Assembly (NCBI GenBank): GCA_002633005.1
Contig: NMRA01000637.1
Coordinates: 99,060 to 127,152 of the forward strand
Direction: 5' to 3'
DNA from: Phoronis australis
Lineage: Eukaryota; Phoronida; Phoronidae
DNA: 28,093 nucleotides
A program made the position numbers and the translations under genes. The notes under the pieces are model-generated. The model made no database searches. It had not been told where the DNA came from and saw nothing but the letters and a program-made list of their open reading frames with translations. How positions within the stretch are numbered: the first letter of the stretch is position 1; the number at the start of each line of letters is the position of its first letter. Shown in pieces: positions 10,917 through 21,089 of this stretch.

Positions 10917-11746
10917 TATTTGAGGATCGACAATTGGAGACATAGTATAACCTATGTTTTATCGCTGGACGCTAACTTTGCTGACTTTTTGCAAGGCGAT
11001 TTTACTTGGGACAGGGCAAAGGTCCCTCTACGAGGGTTGTTCAATGACCCGGACACTGTTCCTGAGGCGCGGCGCCGAACCGCCGCCCAAAAACTAACTC
11101 ATCTGAACCGATGTTGGGACAAATCGCGAATTTTTGTCCAGTTATTTCACGTAACACCATCATTAAGCAGTCAACATCGCTTGCCTCTATCTGGCAAACC
11201 ATACGTGCTCACTATGGGCTCCAAACGTCGGGTGGACACTTTTTGGACTTTGCTGAAATACGCCTTCTTCCCGATGAGCGTCCGGAGGACTTATACCAAC
11301 GCATTATGGCATTTATTGAGGACAATCTTCTTGGTCCTGACAATACTAAGCTACACCATGGGTTACCCATCACTGACGAAGACGAAATGTCTCCCACCCT
11401 TGAAAACCTAGCTGTCCTGACGTGGCTCCGCCTCGTAAACCCCGGACTTCCACGTCTCGTACAACAGCGTTATGGTCCCGAGCTGAGATCCAAGACCCTG
11501 GCTTCTATCAAACCTGACATCTCCCAGTCTCTACAGGCTCTACTTGACGAACTCCAGTCATTAGAAGACGCCAAAGTCATGAGATCGGCCTCTGCTCCCC
11601 GTCGTACCCCATCTCTTCCCAGACGTCGACCAACCAAGAGTTGCGCTCTTTGTAAACAGGCTCGCCGGTCGCAGTTCGATCATTACCTGTCCCAGTGCCC
11701 GTTTCTGCCTGCGGAAGACAAGCGTTACTTCTCGAAGGTACGATAA
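10917..11746 (+). pseudogene. gag: gag (nucleocapsid-bearing) region, frameshifted
   Basis: The structural protein of the element, which would form the cytoplasmic particle that packages its RNA. The N-terminal part is open in one frame from 10917 to about 11110 (DNWRHSITYVLSLDANF...), without an obvious ATG. The rest continues in another frame from about 11111 to the TAA at 11744-11746, so a -1 (or +2) shift lies near 11105-11115. Near the C-terminus (11642-11698) is a zinc-knuckle-like motif C-x2-C-x9-H-x4-C (CALCK...DHYLSQC). This is longer in the middle than the retroviral C-x2-C-x4-H-x4-C knuckle. A basic RRTPSLPRRR stretch precedes it, consistent with RNA binding. The reading frame after the stop continues directly into the protease. 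An ATG at 10868 opens only 13 codons. Confidence 0.75.
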
Positions 11747-12565
11747 TCTCAGGTCGACGATCCCGAAGACTCTACAGATCTGTTTGATGTAACTCCCCCT
11801 GTGGACCCAGTTGTTCATCGTGTTCACATTGTCCAGTCCCCATTTCTCGATGCCTTTTGTAATGGCCATAGTGTTCGTTTGACCCTTGACTGCGGTGCCA
11901 CAGGCAACATGATTCGTGAGTCTTGTGCCAAGTCCCTTGGTGCGGTTATTGCCCCCAACACTCAGTTTGCATATCAGGCGGATGGTGTATCCCCCCTTAA
12001 CGTTATTGGTGAAACCAAGATTTTGTTCACCCGTGACTGCCACACTCTTACCTTTGAGGGATTGGTAATCAAGACGTTGGATATCGATGTTCTCGCAGCC
12101 ACCCCGTTCATGGTGAAGAATGATATCTCTGTTCGACCAATCAAGAAAGAAGTCAGAGTTGGTGATGACAGTGTGTACCTTTATAACCATACTCAGCCAC
12201 GACCAAAGCAGACTCTCGTCCGTCGTACTCATGTCTTGCGTTCCCCTCCTCAGCCTACTGCTGTTTGGCCAGGAGAAACCCTTGACCTTGGTGTACCTGC
12301 CGAACTAGTTGGTCAAGATTACGAAATTGCCATTGAGCCCAGATCCGAGTCACCGAGTGCTCGTCGGTGCAGTGCCAAAGAGTTGTGGCCACAACCTCAG
12401 ATCTTGAAACCTAATGGCGGTAAGATCAGCATCATCAACGACTCGTCTGATCCCAAATTCCTCCGTAAAGAAGAGCAATTTTGTCAGATCCATCACGTTT
12501 TTGCACCTGAGCCCAAAGCTGACTCCCGGCCTATGACCCCACCTGAACAGAAGATTGAACACTAA
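11747..12565 (+). pseudogene. pro: Aspartic protease region of pol
   Basis: This segment is in the same frame as the second part of gag, separated from it only by the TAA at 11744. It contains the retropepsin-like motif LDCGATGNMI with the presumed catalytic Asp at 11888-11890. The usual D-S/T-G is here D-C-G. A further ILAATPFMVKND-like segment is typical of the flap-to-C-terminal half of these proteases. The segment ends at a TAA (12563-12565), after which the same frame continues into reverse transcriptase. The enzyme would cleave the polyprotein inside the particle. Whether the two stops are suppressed or are mutations cannot be told from one copy. Confidence 0.75.
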
Positions 12566-13201
12566 AGATACGCTTCTGTGGATCCCGATGGCATCTTACC
12601 TAAAGCCACACGTGAAGCATTTGAACGCCTCCACGAGCATTTTGCTCCCATGTTTTATCCGACATTTCCCGGATACAATGGTGCAGCAGGCCCTTTCAAG
12701 GGGTCCGTTAACATGGGCCCTACTCAACCACCTCAGCGTAAAGGTCGTCTCCCTTTGTACTCGCCATCGAAGCTCAGCGAACTTCAGCAAAAGTTCCACG
12801 AACTCGAGGCCCTAGGAGTGTTTGTGCGACCAGAAGACGTTGGAGTGAAAGTCGAGTATCTCAACCCGTCCTTTTTGGTTAAGAAACCTAACGGTGGTTT
12901 CCGTCTTGTGACTGCCTTCTCGGATGTGGGAAGGTATGCTAAGCCGCAACCTTCACTTATGCCAGACGTTGATTCTGTTCTACGTAAAATAGCCCAGTGG
13001 AAGTTTCTTGCTAAGACAGACCTAACTAATGCATTCTACCAGATCCCTCTTTCACGCGAGTCTATGAAATATTGTGGCGTGGCTACCCCCTTCCACGGGG
13101 TACGTGTCTACGCTCGCTGTGCTATGGGTCGGAGACTGCCTTAGAGGAACTCACCTCCCGTGTTCTTGGACACCTCCTTGAGGAAGGCATCGTAACCAAG
13201 C
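12566..13201 (+). pseudogene. pol: Reverse transcriptase, N-terminal half (fingers and palm)
   Basis: Continues in the protease frame after the TAA at 12563. It shows the linker rich in P and [20 protein letters not shown] (RT block with the conserved K-x-N-G-x-x-R pattern), and motif [13 protein letters not shown], whose Asp (13019-13021) is a catalytic metal ligand. The frame ends prematurely at 13144 because the sequence here lacks ten bases present in the second copy of the region (the part coding MPG in the conserved CAMGMPGS). The segment ends at an N (13202), after which 122 bp are repeated. Confidence 0.85.
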
Positions 13202-13334
13202 NTGGCTACCCCCTTCCACGGGGTACGTGTCTACGCTCGCTGTGCTATGGGAATGCCTGGGTCGGAGACTGCCTTAGATGAACTCACCTCCCGTGTTCTT
13301 GGACACCTCCTTGAGGAAGGCATCGTAACCAAGC
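13080..13334 (+). repeat. Imperfect tandem duplication within RT, split by a single N
   Basis: Bases 13080-13201 are repeated at 13203-13334 with one substitution and a ten-base difference (first copy lacks AATGCCTGGG between two TGGG words). The N at 13202 sits exactly between the copies. The most economical reading is two overlapping contig ends from slightly different copies or alleles that were joined without merging. A genuine duplication is possible but less likely. Confidence 0.8.
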
Positions 13335-15688
13335 TTGCAGATGATCTGTATTGCGGTGGTCAAACACCCTCCGAGTTGTTGGCCAACTGGCAACGTGTTC
13401 TTGCAGCGCTAGCAAAGTGTGATCTTCATTTATCTGCTACCAAGACCGTTATCGCCCCGAAGCGAACCACCATACTGGGATGGATTTGGGAATCTGGTAC
13501 GCTCCAAGCTAGCACCCACAGAGTTGCCGCATTGGCTTCATGTGCCAAGCCCTCAACTGTGCGTCAGATGCGATCCTTCATTGGTGCTTATAAAGTACTG
13601 GCCCGTGTTATTCTTCATTGTTCTCAGTATTTGTCTCCACTTGATGATGCGATTTCCGGCCAAGACTCCAAAGATAAGATATCATGGTCTGTTAAATTGT
13701 CTGCAGCTTTTACTGCCGCGCAGAGTGCCCTGTCCACGAACAAGATCATCACCCTCCCTCGTCCCGACGATCACATTTGGATTGTTACTGACGCTTCTGC
13801 AAAGCATCCTGGCATAGCTGCTACTTTATATGTCACCAGGTCCGATAAACCTCGTATCGCCTCTTTCTTCAGTGCCAAACTTAAAGCCCGTCAAGTTCTT
13901 TGGCTTCCTTGCGAGATAGAGGCTCTGGCCATTGCTGTTGCTTTGAAACACTTCAGCCCCTACCTCATACAGTCGATCCATCGGGCCACTGTTCTTACTG
14001 ACAGCAAGCCATGCGTACAGGCCTTTGAGCGTTTGTGTAGAGGAGAGTTTTCTGTGAGCCCCAGGGTATCCACATTTCTGTCTGCTGTTTCGAGGTTCCA
14101 GGCGTCTATCCGCCATGTATCTGGGGCTTCAAACATTGTCTCGGATTTCGCTAGTCGTCATAGTGCGGAATGCACTGATCAGTCGTGCCAACTCTGCTCC
14201 TTCATTTCCTCGACCGAGGAGTGCGTGGTTTTACGTACGTCATCTGACGACATCTTGTCCGGCACTACAAGACTTCCATTTACATCACGATCAGCGTGGC
14301 ATGGAATTCAGGCTGAATGTGCTGACTTACGCCGCACTCATGCTCACCTCACCCAGGGTACCCGACCAAGCAAGAAGGTAACCGATGCCAGAGATGTGAA
14401 GCGATACCTGAATGTTGCCAAAGTCGCCAATGATGGCTTACTGGTCGTTCGTCGCGATGCTCCTCTTTCATCTGGACGCGAGTGCATCATCGTTCCACGT
14501 TCCGTATTGGATGGTCTCCTTACAGCTTTGCATCTTCGCTTAGATCATCCCTCAGCAAACCAACTACGCCTCGTTATCCGTCGTTATTTCTACGCCCTAG
14601 ACGTAGATGCTGCAGTTGATAGATGTACACAGTCTTGTCATCAGTGTTGCTCCCTGCGTGCGTTCCCCAAAACCCAGGTCAGCCAAGAAACCTTGGATCC
14701 TCCCCCCGCCGTAGGTGTATCCTTTGCTGCGGATGTCATGAAACGCGATCGACAGGACATCCTTGTGCTTCGTGAGTGCGTGTCATCATACACACTTGCG
14801 CGCATTATTGACAGCGAACGGGCTGAGAGTTTGCGAGATAATCTCCTCCAGATGTGTATTGAGCTTCGACCCTTGGATGGTCCCCCTGCCGTGATTCGCA
14901 CTGATCCTGCTCCTGGATTTCAGGCTCTCCGCAACGATGAAATTCTTAAGCGCCACAGATTGATGCTAGAGATAGGGCGAGTTAAGAACCCCAACCACAA
15001 CCCTGTTGCGGAGAAGGCGGTTCGCGAATTGTCTGATGAGTTGCTGCAAGATCACTTGGGTAATGGGAAAGTCACTCCATTACAAGTGTCCCTTGCTGTT
15101 GCTCGGCTCAATAGCCGTCTACGCTCCAGAGGATTATCTGCACGTGAAATTTGGTTCCAACGTGATCAGTTTACTAATGCGCAGTTACCCATCGATGACC
15201 AATCTATGATTCATACTCAACATCAGGGCCGCATAAAGAACCATGAATCTAGCGTGAAATCGAACGCCCCTTTACGTAAGGCCCCTCCTTCATGCCGTGC
15301 AAATGTGGGAGACTTGGTGTACCTCTATTCTGACCGCGACAAAACACGATCTCGTCCTCGCTATCTCGTGGTCAGCCGGGATGACACCTGGTTGAATGTC
15401 CAGAAGTTCATTGGGAATCAGTTGCGATCTACATCCTATCGCGTAAAGGACACCGAATGTTACAAGGTCCCTTCAGAGACACCTTCACTTTACGGTCCAG
15501 TTACCCACGACCTCACCGATGATGAAGAAGATCATGTCCCTCGATTAATGCTCCCATTAGCAACCCAGCCTGCACCTCAGTTACCACCTTCTAGTGTGTC
15601 TGATGTTCTTTCTGGAGTAAACCTGAGTCAACCTTCCCACACCTCGAATGATGTTGTTCCTACCAATGATGCGGGTCACTTGACGTGA
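13203..15688 (+). pseudogene. pol: Reverse transcriptase C-terminal half, RNase H and integrase
   Basis: From ATG 13247 there is an unbroken 813-codon frame. It opens with the conserved MGMPGS and the RT catalytic motif C, LADDLY (both Asp at 13340-13345), then LGWIW. RNase H follows, with acidic residues in VTDASA (D182), IEAL (E225), LTDSK (D252) and SDFASRH (D300). The integrase zinc domain is H429-x4-H434 with C464-x2-C467. The catalytic core has D496 (AADVMK), D553 (RTDPAP) and E589 (VAEKAV), the last pair 35 residues apart as in active integrases. A C-terminal RPRYLVV...YRVKDTECY segment fits the GPY/F-like region. All catalytic residues are present, so this part looks intact. It would copy element RNA to DNA and insert it. 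It is called a pseudogene only because the upstream polyprotein is interrupted. Confidence 0.9.
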
Positions 15689-15887
15689 CGGGAGACGTTC
15701 CTTTGCGACGCTCTTCCAGGACCAAACGTCCTCCAACCTACCTTCAGGATTTTGTGGTTGATTAAGTGTTATGGTATCCTCCCTGGACTTTGATGGTACC
15801 GATCCTAGTTCAAGTGTATTACATTTATTGTGCTAATTTTTTCTTAGGACTGATAAGTGTTACTTCAAAGGACTTAAAGAGACATTA
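15689..15887 (+). other. 3' untranslated region and polypurine tract
   Basis: Between the pol stop and the 3' LTR. A purine-rich run AAAGGACTTAAAGAGA lies at 15867-15882 and is the best candidate for the plus-strand primer, though it is separated from the LTR start by five bases (CATTA). No envelope-like gene is present. Confidence 0.6.
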
Positions 15888-16025
15888 CGCCACTATTGGT
15901 TTCCCGTTTATTATTTTACGCGAGTTATTCGTTTTACTATTTTTGTTAGTCCTTCCGGTTTCGCCATTTGCGATAAATAAACACAAGTATTTTGAGTTCA
16001 CACATTTACTCTCATTTTACTGGCG
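15888..16025 (+). repeat. 3' LTR (138 bp)
   Basis: Identical to 10708-10845 except for one base. It has the same CGCCA...TGGCG ends and AATAAA at 15976-15981. Confidence 0.9.
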
Positions 16026-16140
16026 CTCATTCATTATCTTGTAATTGTCTTAGTTATAATAAATGACCTTTTATCACCTACCTCGGCTTCATTTTCACCT
16101 CTGGTAACGAGCTTGTGACGCATGTATCATTAATAAATTA

Positions 16141-16845
16141 GAGAGGTTTCCCTATGCAACGTGAACGTGAATTATGACTCATCCTTAATTGCGCACGCAG
16201 ATTCACGTTACATTAAAACATGGGTTTCGCAACAGCTAAATTTTTACGTGAACGTGAAAGTAAACGTGAACTGAATAACTGAGTTCAGGATTTCCAGTTA
16301 TCGCAGTACATATCCGCTACAGATATGAAGATACAAATATATGTTGAATGTGAAAAAATTCGTTTCTGCGAACTCTTCTGAAAATGGATCAACACTTAAA
16401 ACGCAAAATTTATTTGCAGTTTCAAATAAACAGATGCATGTAAAATGAGCATGTAAAATCTTTGACAACACTAAAATCATATCTATTAAATATCTTTTCT
16501 AGTTCGATGACATCCATTGAGTCCTGGTAGAATAAGGATTTTGGAAAAAAATGCTTTCTTGCAACTAACTTTAAGAACATATAAAGACAAAAGAATCGTG
16601 TTCATTTTATACTGAAGCAAAGAAGAAAGGTTGAGAACCCTATTGAAACAAAAAATCATTTCGTTGTCTTACCAAATGAGAAATAAAAAGCGGCCACAGG
16701 TTTAGCGTTTAAAGCGACACGAATCTCTCTGCATTTGCGTACAAACAAACACTATCGGGTATACGTCACAGCCAAAAATAGCATCTATGACGCGGTAATA
16801 TAAACGCGTGATAATTTATGTTCATCTTGCTTTGCGAAACCTCTC
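16141..16845. mobile_element. MITE with GAGAGGTTTC ends and TA duplication
   Basis: The left end GAGAGGTTTC (16141) and right end GAAACCTCTC (ending 16845) are perfect 10-bp inverted repeats. Similarity continues inward for about 45 bp (TGCAACGTGAACGTGAATTAT against AGCAAGATGAACATAAATTAT). The dinucleotide TA flanks both ends (16139-16140 and 16846-16847), the target duplication of Tc1/mariner-type elements. An internal block of repeated ACGTGAAC words lies at about 16165-16275. There is no transposase frame, so it is non-autonomous and would depend on a related element. Confidence 0.75.
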
Positions 16846-17052
16846 TATTATTCGGCACATATGTCGATCAAAAATTGTTTATGTTTCATGTCCATTTTAA
16901 CCATAGATATTAACTTTTCAGTGCACCATCTGTTCGGGGACACGGAAGTGTTTGATTACTAAATCCACCCCTCTGCGCTATTAAGGTTTCGGTGTTGATT
17001 TCAACATTAAATAACACTATTCTTCCATTCATGCCAATAAGAGAACACTACG

Positions 17053-17406
17053 GTCCTGCAATGAATGTCATAATATTTATCATTTTGATCAGTTTTTAAT
17101 ATTCAAAATTGAAAACTGAGACGGAAGTGTCATATATAATTAATAGTTTTGCTCCAGATGTTACTGTTGGGACCTGATTGAATGTTGAGTGTTATTTATA
17201 CTGCTGAAGTTATATTACCTTAAACTATTTTGGGAAAGTTTGATGATCGAACTTGCTAACGACGTCCTGTAGACATTGGCCTCCCTTTTGAACTTTCGAC
17301 TGTTGAAATGGTCCGGGAGGGGAATACGGAAAACAATATAACATAGCCTTATTGCACTCGACTGATTCAACGCGTATGATAAATATTATGACATTCATTG
17401 CAGGAC
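17053..17406. mobile_element. MITE-like element with 31-bp perfect inverted ends
   Basis: Bases 17053-17083 are the exact inverse complement of 17376-17406 (31 bp, no mismatch; outer end GTCCTGCAATGAATGTCATA). The 292-bp interior has no gene. No target duplication is evident. The first 60-70 bp inside, containing ATTCAAAATTGAAAACTGAGAC, resemble 26584-26645, so the family is present at least twice. Confidence 0.65.
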
Positions 17407-18869
17407 GGTTGTTTTCAATTATCGCCACTTTTTATACAGCGCTGGTCGGGATAAATTCCCTGTTCGGGGACAGATCTGAGTCGGCCTCTATAATAGTTGT
17501 TTTGAAACACTTACCTCGATTCAGGAAAGAGCTACTGGTTAATAAGACGGGAATCACAACGGCAACCATGTTTACAGAAGCGCCATCTGCCGAGTAAAAT
17601 GGCAGAAGTGAATTATTTTGGCGCAGACTAATACAATTCATATGTGTAAGACTTCGTTAAAGACACGACTAGACTTTATGTTAGCGATCTTGATGCTGGT
17701 ACGTGTATAATTTCGGAACAGCCTCCTTTCTTATGGTTTGCAGGTATGAAGTAAAATATTGAGATGCATAACAAATTACGAATAAAAACCGTAACTATAT
17801 TTCGTGACTTCATGTCACATCATCAGGCAATGAGTGGAATGAACATATACAGAGAGAAATATGTGTTGGTGATCCAGGAATGAAATTACCTCCTGGATAT
17901 CTGTCTTGGCTACTTGTACTTGAACACACAGTTGCTGTTGTGTTAGAAAGCATAACACTGCACTGTTTGCTACCTTTGACCATAGAGCATCCATTTCTAT
18001 TAAAGCATAATAGTTTGTCAGATTGAAATTTACGCTTGTTACCAACGGACTTTGTTTACAAAACGACACCAAATCCCGTGGTGACAGTGAAAGATATCAC
18101 AACACACACAAAACAGACATTTTTATTTTTTTCCCATTTCCAATGAGTAAGTAACAGGGGTCTGGGATTCCACTGTTACAATCGTTAAGTGAAAATTGGC
18201 AACACAAATATACAGCGGAATTGACTTTAACAATGACAAACAGAAAAACAACATTACATAAAGTGACTGTGTTGTATACATTTCTGAGAAAGAAATACAA
18301 AAAACCCTTTGCATACTATTTTTTCCAAAATACAGTTTCTCAACCAATCTTTATATTGTATAATTTTCTCTTCGTATATATTACTTGAGAATTCATACAG
18401 GAAAGCCTATAGCATGTGGGGTGAAGGGGGAGGGCTAAATACGTAACTGTTTGCATTTCAATGACTTACATGTATATGAGCAACCTTGACTTTATACTGC
18501 AGAGGTATCAAAATGGCAAAAATGAAGAAGAAAAATGACAGACTCTAAAACTGAATTGAAAGTGTCAAAGCATTACAACACTTATCTTTTAAAATAACGG
18601 AAAAACCCGGTTTTGAGCTATTAACACTAAACAACTTTCTTATCCAGTTGTCTGATGAAGCATAACAATGATCCGTAACGATCGACAACCGTCAAAAGAT
18701 GAAGGAAATTTGGAAAACTCCTGTCAAAATCGGCTGAACGGGCAAGCACGGCCTATGCTTTTAGCGAGTTACACGGCAGCTATGGGAAGAGACCACCCAG
18801 CAATGGACCATAATGTCCAATCTGCTACACTACATAGGGAGTAGGAGTTTTTAATTGATTCCTTCCTTT
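17407..18869. other. No recognised gene
   Basis: Only short open frames without motifs. It contains the hammerhead-like motif described separately and a second CTGATGAAGC-containing string near 18655 next to a GATC...GATC hairpin. Confidence 0.4.
17775..17831 (-). ncRNA. Hammerhead-ribozyme-like motif (degenerate or imperfect)
   Basis: On the minus strand CTGATGA (17826-17820) is followed by one extra base, a perfect stem GTGAC/GTCAC with a five-base loop, and GAAA (17803-17800). This is the core order of a hammerhead ribozyme. A possible stem I is formed by ATTGC (17831-17827) with GTAAT (17779-17775), and a weak three-base stem III is possible. The extra base between CTGATGA and stem II and the poor stem III argue against full activity. 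Hammerheads of this kind are known in Penelope-like retroelements and retrozymes of animals. It could equally be a retroelement 3'-end hairpin with no ribozyme activity. Confidence 0.3.
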
Positions 18870-19124
18870 AACTTGCGCACCCAGCCTTTAACATGGAGGA
18901 GGCTCGAATTTCTGGCCATGTGGACCTTTTACTGACAAAAAAGCGGAAGGACTAAAAAAACGGGGTACCACCTTCAGAACTGTGAATTGTGCGTCTGCGC
19001 CTTTTTAGTGGACTTTTGTCTCGTTTGCTCGGACCTTTTGTTTCTCCAAGACGGTCTTTTTTGCCCAATTCGCCAAATATGGGGGCTCGTGCGAGCCCCT
19101 TGAGCCCCCTCCCTGGATGCGCGC
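18870..19124 (+). mobile_element. Short non-autonomous DNA transposon
   Basis: The left part reads GCGCACCCAGCCTTTAACAT, then GGCTCGAATTTCTGG, TGGACCTTTTACTGAC and GGACTAAAAAAACGG. The right part ends GAGCCCCCTCCCTGGATGCGC, roughly the inverse of the left end (GCGCA-CCAG). The order of internal blocks matches the elements at 1-193 and 27874-28093, and the TGGACCTTT word is also shared with 24691-24752. The ends are diverged and approximate. A palindrome GGGGGCTCGTGCGAGCCCC lies near the right end at 19081-19099. Confidence 0.5.
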
Positions 19125-19809
19125 ATGCCAATAACGTATTAGCTGATGACAGAATGAGGATCGGTGGAAATCATCAAAACTGGGTTAAGCATTCTTTTAA
19201 GTAATTATAACACGGCTGACGTAATTTGTGTCGGTTTCAGAAGCGGCTCTAAGTCTAAGGACATCTTGCGCAAAGGGTAGGCCAGGGATGGCCCCCAACA
19301 AGCTGACACACCGAAATTTAAATAAGCGCAAGCTGGCAGGTGTGGGAAGCTCTCACGTGGCGCCTCGCGAAGGAGTCCACAGCCAGGTCAGTCCCCGTGC
19401 TGGATTCTGTGGTTTTTGAAAAAATTGCACATCCCAATAAAAGCACTGTTTATTGTTGTCAGAAGGACGTCTTGTGCAGAGCCATTACATAAAACCGTTT
19501 ATTGGCACCCGGTGGCGATTCAGTACAGCATACAACAGTGGCCAACCAAATATATATATATATATGATCGGCCGTGGGAATTAATAAACCTCGGAAACCA
19601 TTATTAAAATGTCTTGGTCTATTTACACCGACCTCCTGTCTATTTACACTGAAACTAAAACTATTCAAGAAAGAGCAATCGATGTTTTCACAAATCCAGA
19701 AATTCGCAGGATATTTAGGGAACTTAGTTGAGTCACTATTTGGGACTGTTTTCTTCAACCCGGCACTGGAATTTACGACGGGTTGGTAGTTCCCTCCAAA
19801 TGAGAGTAT
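19125..19809. other. No recognised gene; TA microsatellite
   Basis: A (TA)8 run occupies 19550-19565. A frame at 19228-19419 is GC-richer than its surroundings but has no known motif. Confidence 0.4.
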
Positions 19810-20842
19810 TTAGAACCTTTATTGTGTTGCACCTGTTATATACATGTAGCTAAAGCTGCTTGGTATTGCAGTCTTTCTAATTGAAGAAGTATTCCTGAAT
19901 TTGCTGATTGGTAGATTATGTCACAGTAGGCTAGATATGGAAGCTCAAAAGACTTGACCAGAGTGTCCAGATGCATTGAGTTGGGATGGCGAGAGATGAA
20001 CTGTTTTGACGAGTTCGTAACAGTGAGGAGTAAATATAAGCTTATTGTCTAGTAGCAAGCCAAGGTGTTTATTTGTGTGCTCTCTGGGAGTAACTTTCTC
20101 ATTGAGGGATAGATCTAGCCTTGCATTTGTTTAGAAATTAGAAGTGTTATTAGAAAATATAAAATCAACGCTTTTTCAGGTTCGGATTTCATTTTCCATT
20201 TGTGAGACCAGTAATAGAGTTTGTTTAGGTCAGTTTGCAATTGTAAGGAGTCATGGGGATTCTCTTTTGAGAATGGGTAGAAAATTGCAGTGTCATTTGC
20301 ATATAAGAATGTTTTAGAGTTTATTGTGTCTGGAAGATCATTGATGTACAGTAAAAAGAGTAAGTGGCCTAGTGCGCCACGTTGTGGTACTTCAGCATAT
20401 ACATAACTTGGTGTTTATGAGGGTGAGAAGTCACTCTCCATTCGGACTTAGTAAGTTCGGCATTCAAAATATGATTTTAAAAGTAGGACGAGAGTGCCTG
20501 AGAAACCATAAGATTGTAACTTATGTAGAAGCAGATCATGGGGAACAACATCAAAAGCTGACGCAATGTCTAAAAATACGGATCTCACGTTGTACCCTTG
20601 CCCAAACTGGAGGTGGATTTCGTGAACAGTTTCTGTAAGTTGAGACACAGTTCAGTAGCGAGGCATGATTTCAAAGTGTTGATGATATGTGATGTTTGTA
20701 ACAAAAGCTGACCAAACACATGTTCAGTAATATTTTTTCTAAAATTTTTGAGAACGTGTTGGGGCGATAGCTGGCAATGTCTCTTTTAGACTACTTTTGT
20801 GTATTGGTATCATAACACCAGGTTTCCAGTCCAAATGAAATT
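19810..20842 (-). pseudogene. Non-LTR (LINE) retrotransposon reverse transcriptase fragment
   Basis: Read on the minus strand, several pieces of a non-LTR RT occur in correct order: a WKPG...PIHK segment near 20820, SVFLDIASAFDVVPHDLLLHK near 20590-20550, VPQRGALGHLLFLLYINDLP near 20390-20340, and LYANDTAIFYP near 20310-20280. Toward the 3' end come a thumb-like KLYYWSHKWKMK and, near 19880, LERLQYQAALA, a string typical of the C-terminal part of CR1/Jockey-like LINEs. The catalytic YADD is changed to YAND. Frameshifts and stops separate the pieces, so it is inactive. Similarity stops at 20842-20843 where the long inverted repeat begins. No endonuclease domain is present. Confidence 0.8.
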
Positions 20843-20984
20843 TGATGGAAAGGTAGGCATAGATCTCAACTTTGGTCAATGAAAGTCTTCTCTTGTCAAT
20901 CAATGTCAATGGTGTCCAACCCTGCAGACTTCATACGAGCCACAAACTAGATGGAAAATATTTCCAGGGTTCCATGTCAGTAAA

Positions 20985-21080
20985 ACGAAGGTTCAATACT
21001 CCGAAGGTCCAGTACTCAGAATGCCCTTTACACCGAAGGTTCGTTATCTTCTAAAGATCACTACTTTGAATTTCCACTAT
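20985..21080 (+). repeat. Short-word array (GAAGGTTC/ACT-type)
   Basis: About four degenerate copies of a ~20-bp unit, GTTCAATACTCCGAAG, GTCCAGTACTCAGAAT, CACCGAAGGTTCG and similar. Corresponding arrays are at 22018-22110, 25150-25215 and 26180-26260. Within each arm the two arrays face each other. Confidence 0.6.
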
Positions 21081-21089
21081 TCCAAAACC

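Larger units (their letters stand above)
10708..16025 (+). mobile_element. LTR retrotransposon, probably Ty3/Gypsy order, full-length but mutated
   Basis: The element has two 138-bp direct LTRs, a primer-binding site directly after the left LTR, and one plus-strand coding region in the order gag, protease, reverse transcriptase, RNase H, integrase. RNase H before integrase is the Ty3/Gypsy (and BEL/Pao) order and excludes Ty1/Copia. The integrase has a D-x56-D-x35-E triad. The LTRs differ at one base (10755 G against T), indicating a recent insertion. The coding region is nevertheless broken: a frameshift in gag near 11110, in-frame TAA codons at 11744 and 12563, and a partial duplication around an N at 13202. 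No envelope gene is seen. No target-site duplication is visible: the left flank ends TTAATCTT and the right flank starts CTCATTCA. The exact lineage is not certain. Confidence 0.93.

Noticed and set aside
10867-15803. 12-bp match GATGGTACCGAT at 10867 and 15792
   Set aside because: Too short to be significant and does not extend; not part of the LTR.
16930-17472. Direct 13-bp repeat CTGTTCGGGGACA at 16930 and 17460 flanking the 17.05-kb element
   Set aside because: Matches of 13 bp are expected by chance in a 28-kb window, and the positions do not coincide with the element ends.
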